Positions 17,414 through 26,171 are shown, numbered from the stretch's first letter. The stretch: 53,466 bases of DNA from Thermoplasmatales archaeon (GCA_027366585.1 DAHXNF010000033.1:1-53466), one strand, 5' to 3'. Notes: generated by a model from the sequence alone, not told the origin. Numbers and translations: made by a program.

Positions 17414-19171
17414 ATGCTCTTTTCTATCGCAGCAGATACATTTGAGGTGATTTCAAGCACAAGCAAGAGAACTGAGATCACAAGCACCCTAGCAGAGCTG
17501 TTTGCCAAATCCGACTCGGACCTGAAGAGTCTTGTTTATTTTGTCCAGGGGAAGCTTGCGCCGGATTATGAGGGCATTGAGTCGGGTCTGTCTGATAAGT
17601 CAATAATTAAGGTGTTTTCCAGCATTTCTGGAAGACCAGAAAAAATTATAACCGATATGTTTCACAAAGTTGGTGATCTTGGACTTGTTGCTGAAGAGAT
17701 CATGACAGAAAAACTCCAGAAATCTCTTGTTTCGCGCCAGCTCTCTGTAGGAGAACTGCATGATAAATTTCTGATTATTGCAAAATCAGCAGGTTTGGGG
17801 AGCAATAAGAACAGGGCCGGTTTACTTGAAAGCATCCTGCTTGATGCGAGCCCCAGGGAATCAAAGTACATCTGTCGGATACTCACGGGAAAGCTGCGAC
17901 TCGGGGCATCCTCTGTTACCATATTGAACGCACTTGCGCAGGCATTCCATTATGAAGATCCGGATGAAGTCGAAAATGCATACAACTTTCACCCTGACAT
18001 AGGTTACATTGCGGAATTACTGAAGAATCAAGACACTGACAAGATTAAGGCAGTTGGTCCAGAACCTGGAGTACCGATAAAGGTGATGCTTGCCGAGCGA
18101 CTACCTGACATTCCACAGATCATGCAGAAAATGGGTGATACCGTGGCATTCGAGTACAAGTATGACGGTATCAGGGCCCAGATACACAAGTGGGGAAATA
18201 ATGTCGTAATATACTCGCGAGGTTCAGAAAATCTTACTGAACAGTTTCCTGATGTAGTAAAGGCAGTGAAAGAAACCTTCACAGGAAGGGATTGCATTGT
18301 TGACGGCGAGGCAGTTCCTGTCAACCCGGAAACCGGAGAGATTTATCCTTTTCAGGCGGTGTCGCAGAGAAGGGGAAGGAAATATAATCTCGACGCTACT
18401 ATTCGCGAGATACCGCTTGTTGTGTTCCTCTTTGACATTCTGTATCTGGACGGTGTATCCCTGGTGAATATCCCTTACCTTGAAAGGAGGAGGGAGCTTG
18501 AAGCTCTTTTCGAGGAGAATCTGGGCATCAAGAGGGCTACACAGTTGGTTTCAGGTGATCAGGAAAAACTCGCCCTCTTCTTTGAGCAGGCAATACAGGA
18601 TGGCTGTGAGGGAATAGTGGCCAAGAATATTACTGAAAAGTCACTTTACAGGGCAGGGGCAAGAGGCTGGCTATGGATAAAGATGAAGCGCGATTATAAA
18701 TCTGAACTCGCTGACACTCTAGATCTGGTTGTTGTTGGTGCCTTTGCTGGGCATGGCAGAAGAAAGGGAACGTATGGTGCTCTTCTGATGGCCTCATATA
18801 ACAGCGATCTTGATCGTTACGAAACTGTGTGCAAACTGGGCACCGGCTTCAACGATGATGTATTGTTCGGGCTCCCGAAGATGCTCTCGCAATTTGCAGC
18901 CACTGAAAAGGCAAATAATGTGGAGTCGAAGATAAAGGCAGACTTCTGGTTCAATCCCGCCATCGTTATGGAAATTGCTGGAGCAGAGATAACACTCAGC
19001 CCAGTGCATACATGTGCGATGGGGCTTTTCCGTCAGGATAGCGGTATTGCAATACGCTTTCCAAGATTTACCGGAAGATTCCGCGAAGACAAGCAGGCAG
19101 ACGACTGCACAACCACATCTGAGATAATAGAAATGTATCAGGGACAGAGTAAAAAAACAGCATCGTCCTGA
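17414..19171 (+). CDS. lig: ATP-dependent DNA ligase
   Basis: Seals DNA nicks in replication and repair. The 585 aa length fits archaeal/eukaryal-type Lig1 homologues. The adenylated lysine is about Lys249 in FEYKYDGIRAQIHK, followed by YSRGSENLTEQFP (motif Ia/RG), CIVDGEAV (motif III), EGIVAKN (motif IV) and WLWIKMKRDYKSE (motif V). The N-terminal about 200 residues are the helical DNA-binding domain, with GKLRLGASSVTIL. The C-terminal OB domain ends with AIRFPRFTGRFREDK (motif VI). It lies 3 nt downstream of truA. Confidence 0.97.
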   Translation: MLFSIAADTFEVISSTSKRTEITSTLAELFAKSDSDLKSLVYFVQGKLAPDYEGIESGLSDKSIIKVFSSISGRPEKIITDMFHKVGDLGLVAEEIMTEKLQKSLVSRQLSVGELHDKFLIIAKSAGLGSNKNRAGLLESILLDASPRESKYICRILTGKLRLGASSVTILNALAQAFHYEDPDEVENAYNFHPDIGYIAELLKNQDTDKIKAVGPEPGVPIKVMLAERLPDIPQIMQKMGDTVAFEYKYDGIRAQIHKWGNNVVIYSRGSENLTEQFPDVVKAVKETFTGRDCIVDGEAVPVNPETGEIYPFQAVSQRRGRKYNLDATIREIPLVVFLFDILYLDGVSLVNIPYLERRRELEALFEENLGIKRATQLVSGDQEKLALFFEQAIQDGCEGIVAKNITEKSLYRAGARGWLWIKMKRDYKSELADTLDLVVVGAFAGHGRRKGTYGALLMASYNSDLDRYETVCKLGTGFNDDVLFGLPKMLSQFAATEKANNVESKIKADFWFNPAIVMEIAGAEITLSPVHTCAMGLFRQDSGIAIRFPRFTGRFREDKQADDCTTTSEIIEMYQGQSKKTASS

Positions 19172-19208
19172 AAAAAATTTAGACGACGCTGGGTAAATTT
19201 AGTTTATC

Positions 19209-19682
19209 TTAATCGTTATTTTTGTATTTCCTGTCATCGTTACGGCCATAGTCGCTGTTTCCGCGCCTATATCCGCCGCCACCGCCACCACCGCTGCCGC
19301 GTGAGCCGCCGAATCTTCTGTATTCATTCTCGTACTCTTTCTCGCTCATGTCCAGCGATTCGTTGACTTCAGAAACCTCTTCGGTTCCCTCTGACATGGA
19401 ACCATACTTTCCTACATTGAGTCTCATATGTCCTCTTACAAGGGATATGTATCCGTTGTCAATGTATACGGTTTTTCCATCTGCAGCCTGGTGTGCCTGG
19501 TCTCCCCAAAGAGACAGTATAATTTTTCCGGTGTCATCGGCTAACACAACTTCAGTTACAGATTTCGCTTCTCCAAATCTCGTCTGTATTTCCTTGGGCT
19601 CACTTACTGAGACTACCTTTCCCAAAACGTTTACACGCCTTGAAGAAGGAGTCAAATCTTTTATTTTGGTAGTTCCTTCCAT
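19209..19682 (-). CDS. ssb: Single-stranded DNA-binding protein, single OB fold (RPA-like)
   Basis: A 157-residue protein with one OB fold (about residues 1-105), recognised by KIKDLTPSSRRVNVLGKVVS, followed by VLADDTGKIILSLWGDQA and VYIDNGYISLVRGHMRLNVG, the pattern of archaeal SSB/RPA OB domains. The tail is acidic, then Gly/Arg-rich (GGSRGSGGGGGGGYRRG), and ends in charged Asp/Lys/Asn residues. Such tails recruit partner proteins in Thermoplasma- and Sulfolobus-type SSBs. It is convergent with the ligase gene, 37 nt apart. A TATA-like CTTTTAAATATAG lies about 40 nt upstream on the minus strand. Confidence 0.88.
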   Translation of the reverse strand: MEGTTKIKDLTPSSRRVNVLGKVVSVSEPKEIQTRFGEAKSVTEVVLADDTGKIILSLWGDQAHQAADGKTVYIDNGYISLVRGHMRLNVGKYGSMSEGTEEVSEVNESLDMSEKEYENEYRRFGGSRGSGGGGGGGYRRGNSDYGRNDDRKYKNND

Positions 19683-20355
19683 TCGATTACTTCCTTTTTG
19701 TCTAAGAAGACAGTTCTATATTTAAAAGCTGTATTAAATAGTATTGTCGAATGTAACGCATTTAGTCATATAAAAAATTATAGGCTTCTTGAAAATCATA
19801 GTAAGAGGTTAAAATATATCCTCAAAGTCTAACATTAACTTTCAAGGACCAATATGAAAATATTGGGCTCTGAACTTTTTGTCATTATGTCCTCATTTTT
19901 TAAATCGTACCTTTTGTTTTTTGGGATGATATCATTTCCAGTCTAGGCGGTTGTTTAAAGCTATTAAGTATTCAGAACTAACATTATTAATTTTGATCAT
20001 AACGCTTAATGTCCTTCGTAGTTATTTCAATAAGTAAAGGGTTAGATCAACGAAATGAAACGTGGTCTTGTGGCATTAGTGGTAGAATTTTTCGTATAAG
20101 CAAACATTAGGTATATGATGTAATCAATATGCATGAATAATAAAGAGTAATATGTTCATCTGACTTGCATATTGGTTTTCATGGATCCTATAAGGTGAAA
20201 AGCCAGATTATTTAAGGATCATTCAACTTCCAATGCGTTAGAAGATTAAATCTCCACTCAATCAAGAAGAGATCACTATAAGTGAAGTGTCATCAAACAT
20301 CTATTTTTTGATTACCCACATGAAAATGTGGGGGATTTGTTAATATAAAAAATAT
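19683..20355. other. Gene-free, AT-rich intergenic region
   Basis: The first 50 nt hold the ssb promoter. The rest is AT-rich with stops in all frames and nothing I recognise as coding. The only clear structure is the hairpin at 20315-20332. Confidence 0.5.
20315..20332. repeat. Perfect 7-bp hairpin with GAAA loop
   Basis: CCCACAT-GAAA-ATGTGGG lies 24 nt beyond the stop of the YVTN gene on the minus strand. On that strand it is followed by TAATCAAAAAATAG, not a T run, so it is a poor intrinsic terminator. It could stabilise the mRNA 3' end, or be an end relic of an IS200/IS605 element, which carry such hairpins. Confidence 0.5.
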
Positions 20356-21603
20356 TCAAGTTTTTACTTCTTTCTCTTTTTTTATGTAAACCACGCCAGA
20401 AACAATCACAACTGCGGCTAAAACACCAATAGTAGAGAAATAAACGAGAGAACTTAAGTCGGAAACCCCGTTCGACCCGGTCCACACTATAGAAATGTCA
20501 TTCGAAATACTATCTGCTACATACATATATGAATTGACTGGATCATAAGACAAGCAAATCGGACCTGAACCAACAGTAATATTATTAACAATCTTATTGG
20601 ATGTGCTGTCAATAACAGAAACATTACCTGATTCACTATTTGTAACATACATGTATGAATTGCTTGGATCATAGGCTATGCCACGTGGTTGTAAACTAAC
20701 GTTAATGCTCTCGACAACTGTGTTGGTACTGCCATCAATTACTGAAACATTGAATGAACCTGTGTTTGTAACATACATATGTGAGTTATCTGGATCATAA
20801 GCTACGCCAATTGGATCCGAACCTACGGTGATGTTCTTTACAATCGTATTTGTTGCGCTGTCAATTACTGAAACATTGCCTGAACGCGCATTTGTGACAT
20901 ACATGAATGCATTGGTTGGATCAAAGGCCAATCCAATTGGATCCGAACCTACGGTGATGTTCTTTACAATCGTATTTGTTGCGCTGTCAATTAATGAAAC
21001 TCTTCCCGGATTTGAATTTGTAACATACATATATGTGTTATCTGGATCATAACCTACGCCAATCGGGGATGCACCCACGGTAATATTCTTTACAATCGTA
21101 TTGGTTCTGCTGTTAATTACTGAAACATTGTATGATCCGCAGTTTGTAACATACATGTAAGAATTGCTAGGATCAAAAGCTATCCGATGAGGCCGTGGAC
21201 CTACTGTAATATTCTTTACAATCGTATTGGTTCTGCTGTTAATTACTGAAACATTTCCAACAAATGAATTTGTAATATATATATACGCATTACTTGGGTT
21301 ATAGGACACACCGGTTGGGGCAATGGCTTCATTCCTGAGGGCGCTAATGTTAAAATTAACATTACCACTCAACAAGGTGTTGTTTCTTAGCACTAAAGTA
21401 TACTTTACATAACCGGCTTTAGATGCTTGTGATATGTATTGATTTTCCAGAATATTAGTTGAAACATAATTCTTCACACCTTGTTCAGATATTGGAGAAG
21501 TGAAATTACAATAAGTTGCGAATGGTGAGAACGCCAGCACAACCAACAGGATCATAACGACAAAAGGCAATGCTTTCTTCCATCTTAGTCTGCATGGAAG
21601 CAT
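20356..21603 (-). CDS. Membrane-anchored YVTN seven-bladed beta-propeller surface protein
   Basis: A 415-residue secreted protein. Residues 8-30 form a signal/anchor helix. About 90 residues of Asn-rich sequence follow. Then come seven 42-residue repeats, each with a [YF]DPxNxxMYVTN core and a NTIVKNITVG linker strand, enough for one closed seven-bladed propeller. A C-terminal membrane helix (about 383-405) ends in a Lys/Glu-rich cytoplasmic tail. Many N-x-S/T sequons suggest heavy glycosylation outside the cell. Similar YVTN proteins occur as surface-layer or adhesion components in archaea; the ligand is unknown. Adjacent repeats share long stretches of identical DNA (see the repeat entry), so blades are being duplicated or homogenised. 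Confidence 0.82.
   Translation of the reverse strand: MLPCRLRWKKALPFVVMILLVVLAFSPFATYCNFTSPISEQGVKNYVSTNILENQYISQASKAGYVKYTLVLRNNTLLSGNVNFNISALRNEAIAPTGVSYNPSNAYIYITNSFVGNVSVINSRTNTIVKNITVGPRPHRIAFDPSNSYMYVTNCGSYNVSVINSRTNTIVKNITVGASPIGVGYDPDNTYMYVTNSNPGRVSLIDSATNTIVKNITVGSDPIGLAFDPTNAFMYVTNARSGNVSVIDSATNTIVKNITVGSDPIGVAYDPDNSHMYVTNTGSFNVSVIDGSTNTVVESINVSLQPRGIAYDPSNSYMYVTNSESGNVSVIDSTSNKIVNNITVGSGPICLSYDPVNSYMYVADSISNDISIVWTGSNGVSDLSSLVYFSTIGVLAAVVIVSGVVYIKKEKEVKT
20808..20994 (-). repeat. Near-identical 126-bp blade repeats inside the YVTN gene
   Basis: The 61 bases at 20808-20868 recur exactly at 20934-20994, one 126-bp blade apart. A second pair of near-identical stretches lies around 21080-21130 and 21195-21250. 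Identity at synonymous sites shows recent duplication or gene conversion between blades. Confidence 0.8.
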
Positions 21604-21636
21604 AAAACAATATAAATAAAAAAAGGTTAAAGTTTT

Positions 21637-21783
21637 CGATTGATCGACATTGAATGCTATAAGCCGATTGATTCAAATGCAATCATCCCAAACGATAGAG
21701 GTAAATGCTCTATGTATTTTAGATACAAAATTATTCAGAACAAGCTAAAGAGAATATACAGGAAGATAATAGATCAAGCGTAA
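21637..21783 (+). pseudogene. Possible transposase fragment
   Basis: An open stretch of 48 codons without a start reads as basic protein containing DSNAIIPNDRGK and FRYKIIQNKLKRIYRK. A DSN...IP...R pattern followed by a Lys/Arg-rich helix resembles the middle of IS4/IS5-type DDE transposases. The match is by eye only, and the rest of the gene is absent. Confidence 0.25.
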
Positions 21784-22077
21784 AAAGAATAATCCTCTAA
21801 GAGTTGTATGCCTCAACAATAAATTGCCTTGAATTATATGAGGATCACTGGGTGGATATCCATAAAAAACTTATGAAACCTGACCTTTGCTTTAAAGTCC
21901 TCCCGTAGCACATTGTGAGATAGTCACATATATAACTATACAAACTATTGATTTACTCATTTGTAATTACGATTAAATCTATCAGTAGGGTCCAGTTTAA
22001 AACGTTATAATTTGTAACATAGCCAACGGAGCCTAATTTAGTATAATAAAAGGATTTGAAGAACGCTTGCTTTGACT

Positions 22078-22113
22078 TGCAAAATTAAATGATTAACATA
22101 ACGATTGCAAGAG
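22078..22113 (+). repeat. 36-nt duplicate of the start region of the gene at 24962 (copy 1)
   Basis: This stretch matches 24951-24986 at 34 of 36 positions and includes the ATG. Here the frame reads MINITIARVNFNFQV and stops after 15 codons, so it is a non-functional copy or a short shared element. Confidence 0.75.
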
Positions 22114-22194
22114 TGAACTTTAATTTCCAAGTTTAAGAGGCCAGGAAGCACAACTGTTCTTCTCGGTGTTGGCATTTACTATTTAAAGATATTA

Positions 22195-22203
22195 TTATAT
22201 ATA
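22195..22203 (+). promoter_or_regulatory. TATA box, leaderless promoter of the Lrp/AsnC gene
   Basis: TTATATATA is centred 24 nt before the ATG at 22223, which predicts a leaderless or near-leaderless transcript. Confidence 0.55.
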
Positions 22204-22222
22204 GATTAATTATAGTGAGAGA

Positions 22223-22657
22223 ATGAAGCCCTACAGGCTTGATCAGCTAGACCTCGATATTATTGATCTTATGGAAGAGGACTGTTCTCTAACTTATAAA
22301 GACATAGCTGACAAGACGGGTAAAAGCATGTGGACCGTCCGCGATCGCATGACGCTACTGAAGCAAAGAGGGATTGTTAAATCCTGCAAGGCTGAAATTG
22401 ATTATGGGAAAATTGGTCTGGGATGCAAAGCGATGATAGGTTTCAATGTACCTCCGGAAAAAATAGATGAATTCGTGTCCAAAGCAAAAGCAGAGAAGCG
22501 AATAAAGAGAATTTTCATAACAACAGGTTCCCGGCGCTTTCACATTCAAATGGTAGGGGAGGAGTGTGGAGAAGTCAGAAATTATGCCCGAGAGATACTT
22601 CCCCAGTATGGGATCTTTGACATTGATTTTGAAGTCATACTTGATGAAATTCCATAA
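22223..22657 (+). CDS. Lrp/AsnC family transcriptional regulator
   Basis: A 144-residue regulator. The N-terminal winged helix-turn-helix covers residues 5-60: LDIIDLMEEDCSLTYKDIAD, then KSMWTVRDRMTLLKQRGIVKSC. The C-terminal RAM-like effector and dimerisation domain covers about 65-140, with KAMIGFNVPPEKIDEF and the ITTGSRRFHIQMVG strand. Archaeal members usually sense amino acids or act as feast/famine regulators. The targets may include the next genes on the same strand (AhpD-like protein and TDT transporter, 160 nt downstream), but those have their own TATA box. Confidence 0.88.
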   Translation: MKPYRLDQLDLDIIDLMEEDCSLTYKDIADKTGKSMWTVRDRMTLLKQRGIVKSCKAEIDYGKIGLGCKAMIGFNVPPEKIDEFVSKAKAEKRIKRIFITTGSRRFHIQMVGEECGEVRNYAREILPQYGIFDIDFEVILDEIP

Positions 22658-22786
22658 GGCACTCAATGACCAGGCGGTTACAAAAGGAAGTGACCCTAAA
22701 GCATTGAGGTTTTTGTTTCAATCTTCATTTAAAATAACACAAATTTTTGCATATTTTGCCTGGGAATAGCAATAAATTGCCTGCAC

Positions 22787-22797
22787 ATTTAATATAG
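22787..22797 (+). promoter_or_regulatory. TATA box of the AhpD-like gene
   Basis: ATTTAATATAG is centred about 25 nt before the ATG at 22818, a leaderless spacing. Confidence 0.5.
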
Positions 22798-22817
22798 AGT
22801 AACCTCATTTTCCAATC

Positions 22818-23540
22818 ATGTCTAACGAACTCGATGAAATAGAGAGATTTGCAAAATCAACTCTCGGTGCGATGCCGGAGGTTATAAAACTGCTTGGAAA
22901 CCATAACGTGGAGTTGGCAAAGGAACAGTTTAGGGAAAATCTTACCCTTTATCTGGGCAGGACAAACCTTCCAAAGAAGATACTGGCACTGACCGCTCTG
23001 TCAGTATCCCTTGGAGGCGGTCAGAGGGATTCAGCTATGATACACTTCAAACTTGCGCAGAAATTTGAGGCGAGCATGCTGGAAGTTCTCGACGCAATAA
23101 AGGCTGCAAAAATGGCCCTGATGTCTTCAACGATGGATCTAATGGGAACCATTGATTCAGTCGTTGAGAAATTTAGCCCTTCTTCTCACAAGAGTGCTGA
23201 AGTTGAAAGAATACTATCCCATGTGAAGACTGACTCAGGTATGGATTTCCTACCGGAAAATCTTTCATCACTAGCTTCGGTTTCCTTTAACCTCTTTGAA
23301 GAGCACCTGAAGGAAAAGGCTGAACTTATGTCACCTTTCAGGGTTGAACGGAAATACATGTTCCTGATGGCCTTTGCGGTTAGCGTATCAATAAGGTATA
23401 AGGAATGTGCAAAAGTCTACCTTACACAATTTTTCCTGAGTGGCGGAAAGAAATCTGAGATGGAGGACGCGCTATTTCTTACCAGGTTTGTAACAGGAAA
23501 CAGAGCACTGATATCGGCAATGGACATATTGAAATGGTAA
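22818..23540 (+). CDS. Tandem AhpD-like / carboxymuconolactone decarboxylase-fold protein, no CxxC
   Basis: A 240-residue helical protein that appears to hold two copies of the AhpD/CMD helical unit. The first (about 45-115) has LPKKILALTALSVSLGGGQRDSAMIHFKLAQKF and then ASMLEVLDAIKAAKM, with the family's His after the first helix pair. The second (about 170-240) has VERKYMFLMAFAVSVSIRYKECAKVYL and KKSEMEDALFLTRFV. The catalytic CxxC of peroxidase-active AhpD is absent from both, so a disulfide-reductase role is unlikely. It lies 43 nt before the TDT transporter on the same strand, so a shared transcript is likely. Function unknown. Confidence 0.6.
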   Translation: MSNELDEIERFAKSTLGAMPEVIKLLGNHNVELAKEQFRENLTLYLGRTNLPKKILALTALSVSLGGGQRDSAMIHFKLAQKFEASMLEVLDAIKAAKMALMSSTMDLMGTIDSVVEKFSPSSHKSAEVERILSHVKTDSGMDFLPENLSSLASVSFNLFEEHLKEKAELMSPFRVERKYMFLMAFAVSVSIRYKECAKVYLTQFFLSGGKKSEMEDALFLTRFVTGNRALISAMDILKW

Positions 23541-23583
23541 GGATAGGACAAATTGAGAAAATATTTAAACGGACTGATGTAAA

Positions 23584-24651
23584 ATGAGAAAGAGCACACT
23601 GAGCATGTTCGGATCTGAATGGTTCGGCATCTCCATTTCTACCCTTGCCTTGGCTCAGGTTTACATACTTGCCTTTGGAGAATCAGGGAGTATTGTATTC
23701 AGGTATGCCGCGGAATCATTTTCATTGCTTGGGATTGCAATTTTTGTCGTGATATTTTCAATATGGGTATACCGTGGAATAGTCATGCGGGATCATGTAT
23801 TTTCACACTGGAATAATCTTACAAGATTGAGCTTCACTGCACTTATACCTATAACCTGCTTTGTAGGTAACTATCAGCTGATATACTTTTTCGGACTCAC
23901 TCCATCCACTGCAGCTCTCTCCATCATTGACTACTATGGGAATTATCTTCTTGCACTTATCCTGGGCATACTGCTTGGATACCGGCTATATACAAAGGAA
24001 ATAAACCCGCGTGAAATGAACTATGCAATCGTCATACCTCCTCTAGCAATAGGTACAAGTATATTCCTGGCCGGCCCCTTGATGGCTTTTTACGGAGGAG
24101 TCGAGGCTCAGACAATGTATTTTCTGGTGCTAATGGCCCTGGGCATCTTCTTCTTCCTTTATATTTTCATTGGGTCGCTGGCCCTTGCCGGACATGTGTC
24201 TACCAAGGTCAGAGACACACTTCCAACAACAATGCTTCCGGTTGGTATTTCAAGCCTGATCATAATAAATCTCTTCTCCATATCAGGATTCGGGACAATT
24301 GACCATATTTCCCTTGCCTTTTCCTCCGTCGAACTTCTCTCGGTCATTCTTTGGGGATTTGAAGTATGGAATTTCCTCGTTGTTGTGATACTTATATTCA
24401 CTCATCCTGTCAGGGGAACGCTTGGAATCTGGGCATATGGTTTCCCGCTTGGACTCTTTGCAACCTCTACAATTAAACTGCTTACTTTCACAGGATTCTA
24501 CGCATTACTTTGGGTATACATTTTAATCGCTGTAATCCTGAATATTCTCTGGGTTTATGCCTGGATTAACACCGGCGTAATATTTGTAGGAATGCATAAA
24601 TCAGAAATTGGTGAAAGGGAGGCAAAGCCGGACCTCCCGGTACGCAGGTGA
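23584..24651 (+). CDS. TDT family transporter (TehA/Mae1/SLAC1-like)
   Basis: A 355-residue membrane protein with about ten hydrophobic helices. The N-terminal SEWFGISISTLALAQVY and the late GIWAYGFPLGLFATSTIKL motif match the tellurite-resistance/dicarboxylate transporter family, whose members move C4-dicarboxylates, sulfite or anions. The C-terminal cytosolic tail is short and charged. It probably forms an operon with the AhpD-like gene upstream. A decayed copy of its C-terminus lies at 31951-32116, showing this family was once duplicated locally. The substrate is not decidable from sequence. Confidence 0.75.
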   Translation: MRKSTLSMFGSEWFGISISTLALAQVYILAFGESGSIVFRYAAESFSLLGIAIFVVIFSIWVYRGIVMRDHVFSHWNNLTRLSFTALIPITCFVGNYQLIYFFGLTPSTAALSIIDYYGNYLLALILGILLGYRLYTKEINPREMNYAIVIPPLAIGTSIFLAGPLMAFYGGVEAQTMYFLVLMALGIFFFLYIFIGSLALAGHVSTKVRDTLPTTMLPVGISSLIIINLFSISGFGTIDHISLAFSSVELLSVILWGFEVWNFLVVVILIFTHPVRGTLGIWAYGFPLGLFATSTIKLLTFTGFYALLWVYILIAVILNILWVYAWINTGVIFVGMHKSEIGEREAKPDLPVRR

Positions 24652-24961
24652 TAGTATTGATCATATTATCTGATCTTAGGTCAAGTAGTTCCATGGTAAC
24701 GAAATTTCCAAATTTTATTTCACTAATTTAATTTTTTATTATATCTGTTGCTTCATTGTCTCCCATAATTCAGCGTGGTTCATCGACGCAAAGAACACCC
24801 AATATAAAGCGCCTTAGAAAGATGTTATGTATTATTCAAGCCGATCAATTGTATAAATTTACATCTCAGTTCATTAAAGCAGGGGACTTTCTGGACATAT
24901 TCTTCCGGTTTTTGGATAATTAGATGACTTGCGGTTCGCCAATATCTCCGTGCAAAATTAA
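24652..24961. other. Intergenic region upstream of the three-gene unknown operon
   Basis: AT-rich and gene-free. It probably holds the operon promoter (a TATA-like GTATAAATTTA near 24852) and ends in the 36-nt segment duplicated at 22078. Confidence 0.4.
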
Positions 24962-24986
24962 ATGATTAACATACCGATTGCACGAG
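24951..24986 (+). repeat. 36-nt segment shared with 22078-22113 (copy 2)
   Basis: This copy spans the start codon of the gene at 24962 and its first eight codons. Only two mismatches separate the copies, and no similarity extends beyond either edge. Confidence 0.75.
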
Positions 24987-26167
24987 CATTGCCCAGTTAT
25001 AATCTTCCGGGAAAGCACATAACTATGTACAGGTATAGTGCTACCCCGGCACTGCAGAATGAAAACCTGAAGGATCTCATCACTCCGGAAATTGAGAGCA
25101 TTTATCTGCCGGATAGTCTCATTCCATTGGTCAATAATAAACCTGAAGATAGATTCGACTTCATCGAGGATGACAACAGAGGGGCAATATTTCCCGAACC
25201 CTTCGCAAGAATAGATGAGCATGAATTTTTTCTTTCTGTAAAGGGGATTGGATCGACAACCGATCCATTTTCCATGAAGCCTTTGACCAGGGTTCATGCC
25301 GGTTCTCTTATAGGGGAACGAAAAACGAGGATGAAGTTACTTTCAAGCTCCAGTGAGTCCAACAGGTTCATTACAGGCGAACTTTGGCTACGCGGTTCTC
25401 CATATGGTGGGCAAGGACTTGAGCATGCAAGCATAGCTATGAATGCAACACAATTCGCAAAGGGAACATCAATCAACGGTTTCAGGATAGCGCCAATACT
25501 CAGCGTAAACTTTGTTCCAGAAGAGCTTGAAAAGGCAGTAAAAAGCATCTTCTGGTATCGAAAATATTATGGTAGGATAGTTCAGGAGATACGCCTTGTT
25601 CCATCCAACATCAGAATATACTTCCATTCTCAGAATACAATAGGAGGAAATGCAAACCAGGTCTTCAACCTGTTTTCCATAAATTCACCTGAAAAAGCAT
25701 TCCAGTTCGAGATACATTTTATTAGAAGTGCGATTGCAATGCTTACGCTTTTCCCGAGGACTCTAACCAGGTGCGACAATGACTTCTATGAAGGCCTAGA
25801 TTTTTATGACGTTTGGCTGGATAAGGACGCTGTTATTGCACCCGACGGAACAATTTTCTTCGTAGACCTGGAAGGCATAGAGGCTATCCAGGTGAGACGG
25901 GAGAAAGTGAAGCTGAAGATAGAGGAGCAGATATTCAGGTCCCTTTATGAGTTCATGTTTGCATATGAGCAGATAGATCAGGAACGGAGGAAACGTTTTG
26001 GAGGGGAGGAGAATCCGCGAATACAATTCGAAATATTGCTAAGGGAAGCTGTAAAGGCAGATCCATTTATAGTTCTCGAAGACGATGGAAATGCGCTAAA
26101 CATGCTGGTAAAGAACACCTTGAATGACGAAGACTTAAATATGCTATTCTCGATGCTTGATAGATAG
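24962..26167 (+). CDS. Unknown 401-residue protein, first gene of a three-gene operon; possible divergent kinase-like fold
   Basis: I do not recognise the family. There is no signal peptide or membrane segment, so it should be cytosolic. Some local patterns recall kinase-like or SelO-like folds: an FFLSVKGIGS strand, then the IYFHSQNTIGGN loop (residues about 219-230, an HxxN arrangement), and later an acidic loop DGTIFFVDLEGIEAI (about 298-312). These are seen by eye only and may be chance. The C-terminal quarter is charged and helical. The stop is 4 nt before the ATG of the next gene, so the genes are cotranscribed. The first codons lie in a 36-nt repeat found also at 22078, so a later start (MYRYSATP, near 25025) is possible. 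Confidence 0.65.
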   Translation: MINIPIARALPSYNLPGKHITMYRYSATPALQNENLKDLITPEIESIYLPDSLIPLVNNKPEDRFDFIEDDNRGAIFPEPFARIDEHEFFLSVKGIGSTTDPFSMKPLTRVHAGSLIGERKTRMKLLSSSSESNRFITGELWLRGSPYGGQGLEHASIAMNATQFAKGTSINGFRIAPILSVNFVPEELEKAVKSIFWYRKYYGRIVQEIRLVPSNIRIYFHSQNTIGGNANQVFNLFSINSPEKAFQFEIHFIRSAIAMLTLFPRTLTRCDNDFYEGLDFYDVWLDKDAVIAPDGTIFFVDLEGIEAIQVRREKVKLKIEEQIFRSLYEFMFAYEQIDQERRKRFGGEENPRIQFEILLREAVKADPFIVLEDDGNALNMLVKNTLNDEDLNMLFSMLDR

Positions 26168-26171
26168 TCTT

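Larger units (their letters stand above)
21604..22222. other. Intergenic region with gene relics and a duplicated segment
   Basis: No intact gene. It holds a possible transposase scrap (21637-21783), a 36-nt copy of the start region of the gene at 24962 (22078-22113), and, at its right edge, the promoter of the Lrp/AsnC gene. Confidence 0.5.

Noticed and set aside
24951-24986. Similarity of CGATTGCACGAGCAT (24974-24988) to CGATTGCACAAGCAT near base 130
   Set aside because: Only about 15 nt with no flanking match; probably chance in coding sequence.
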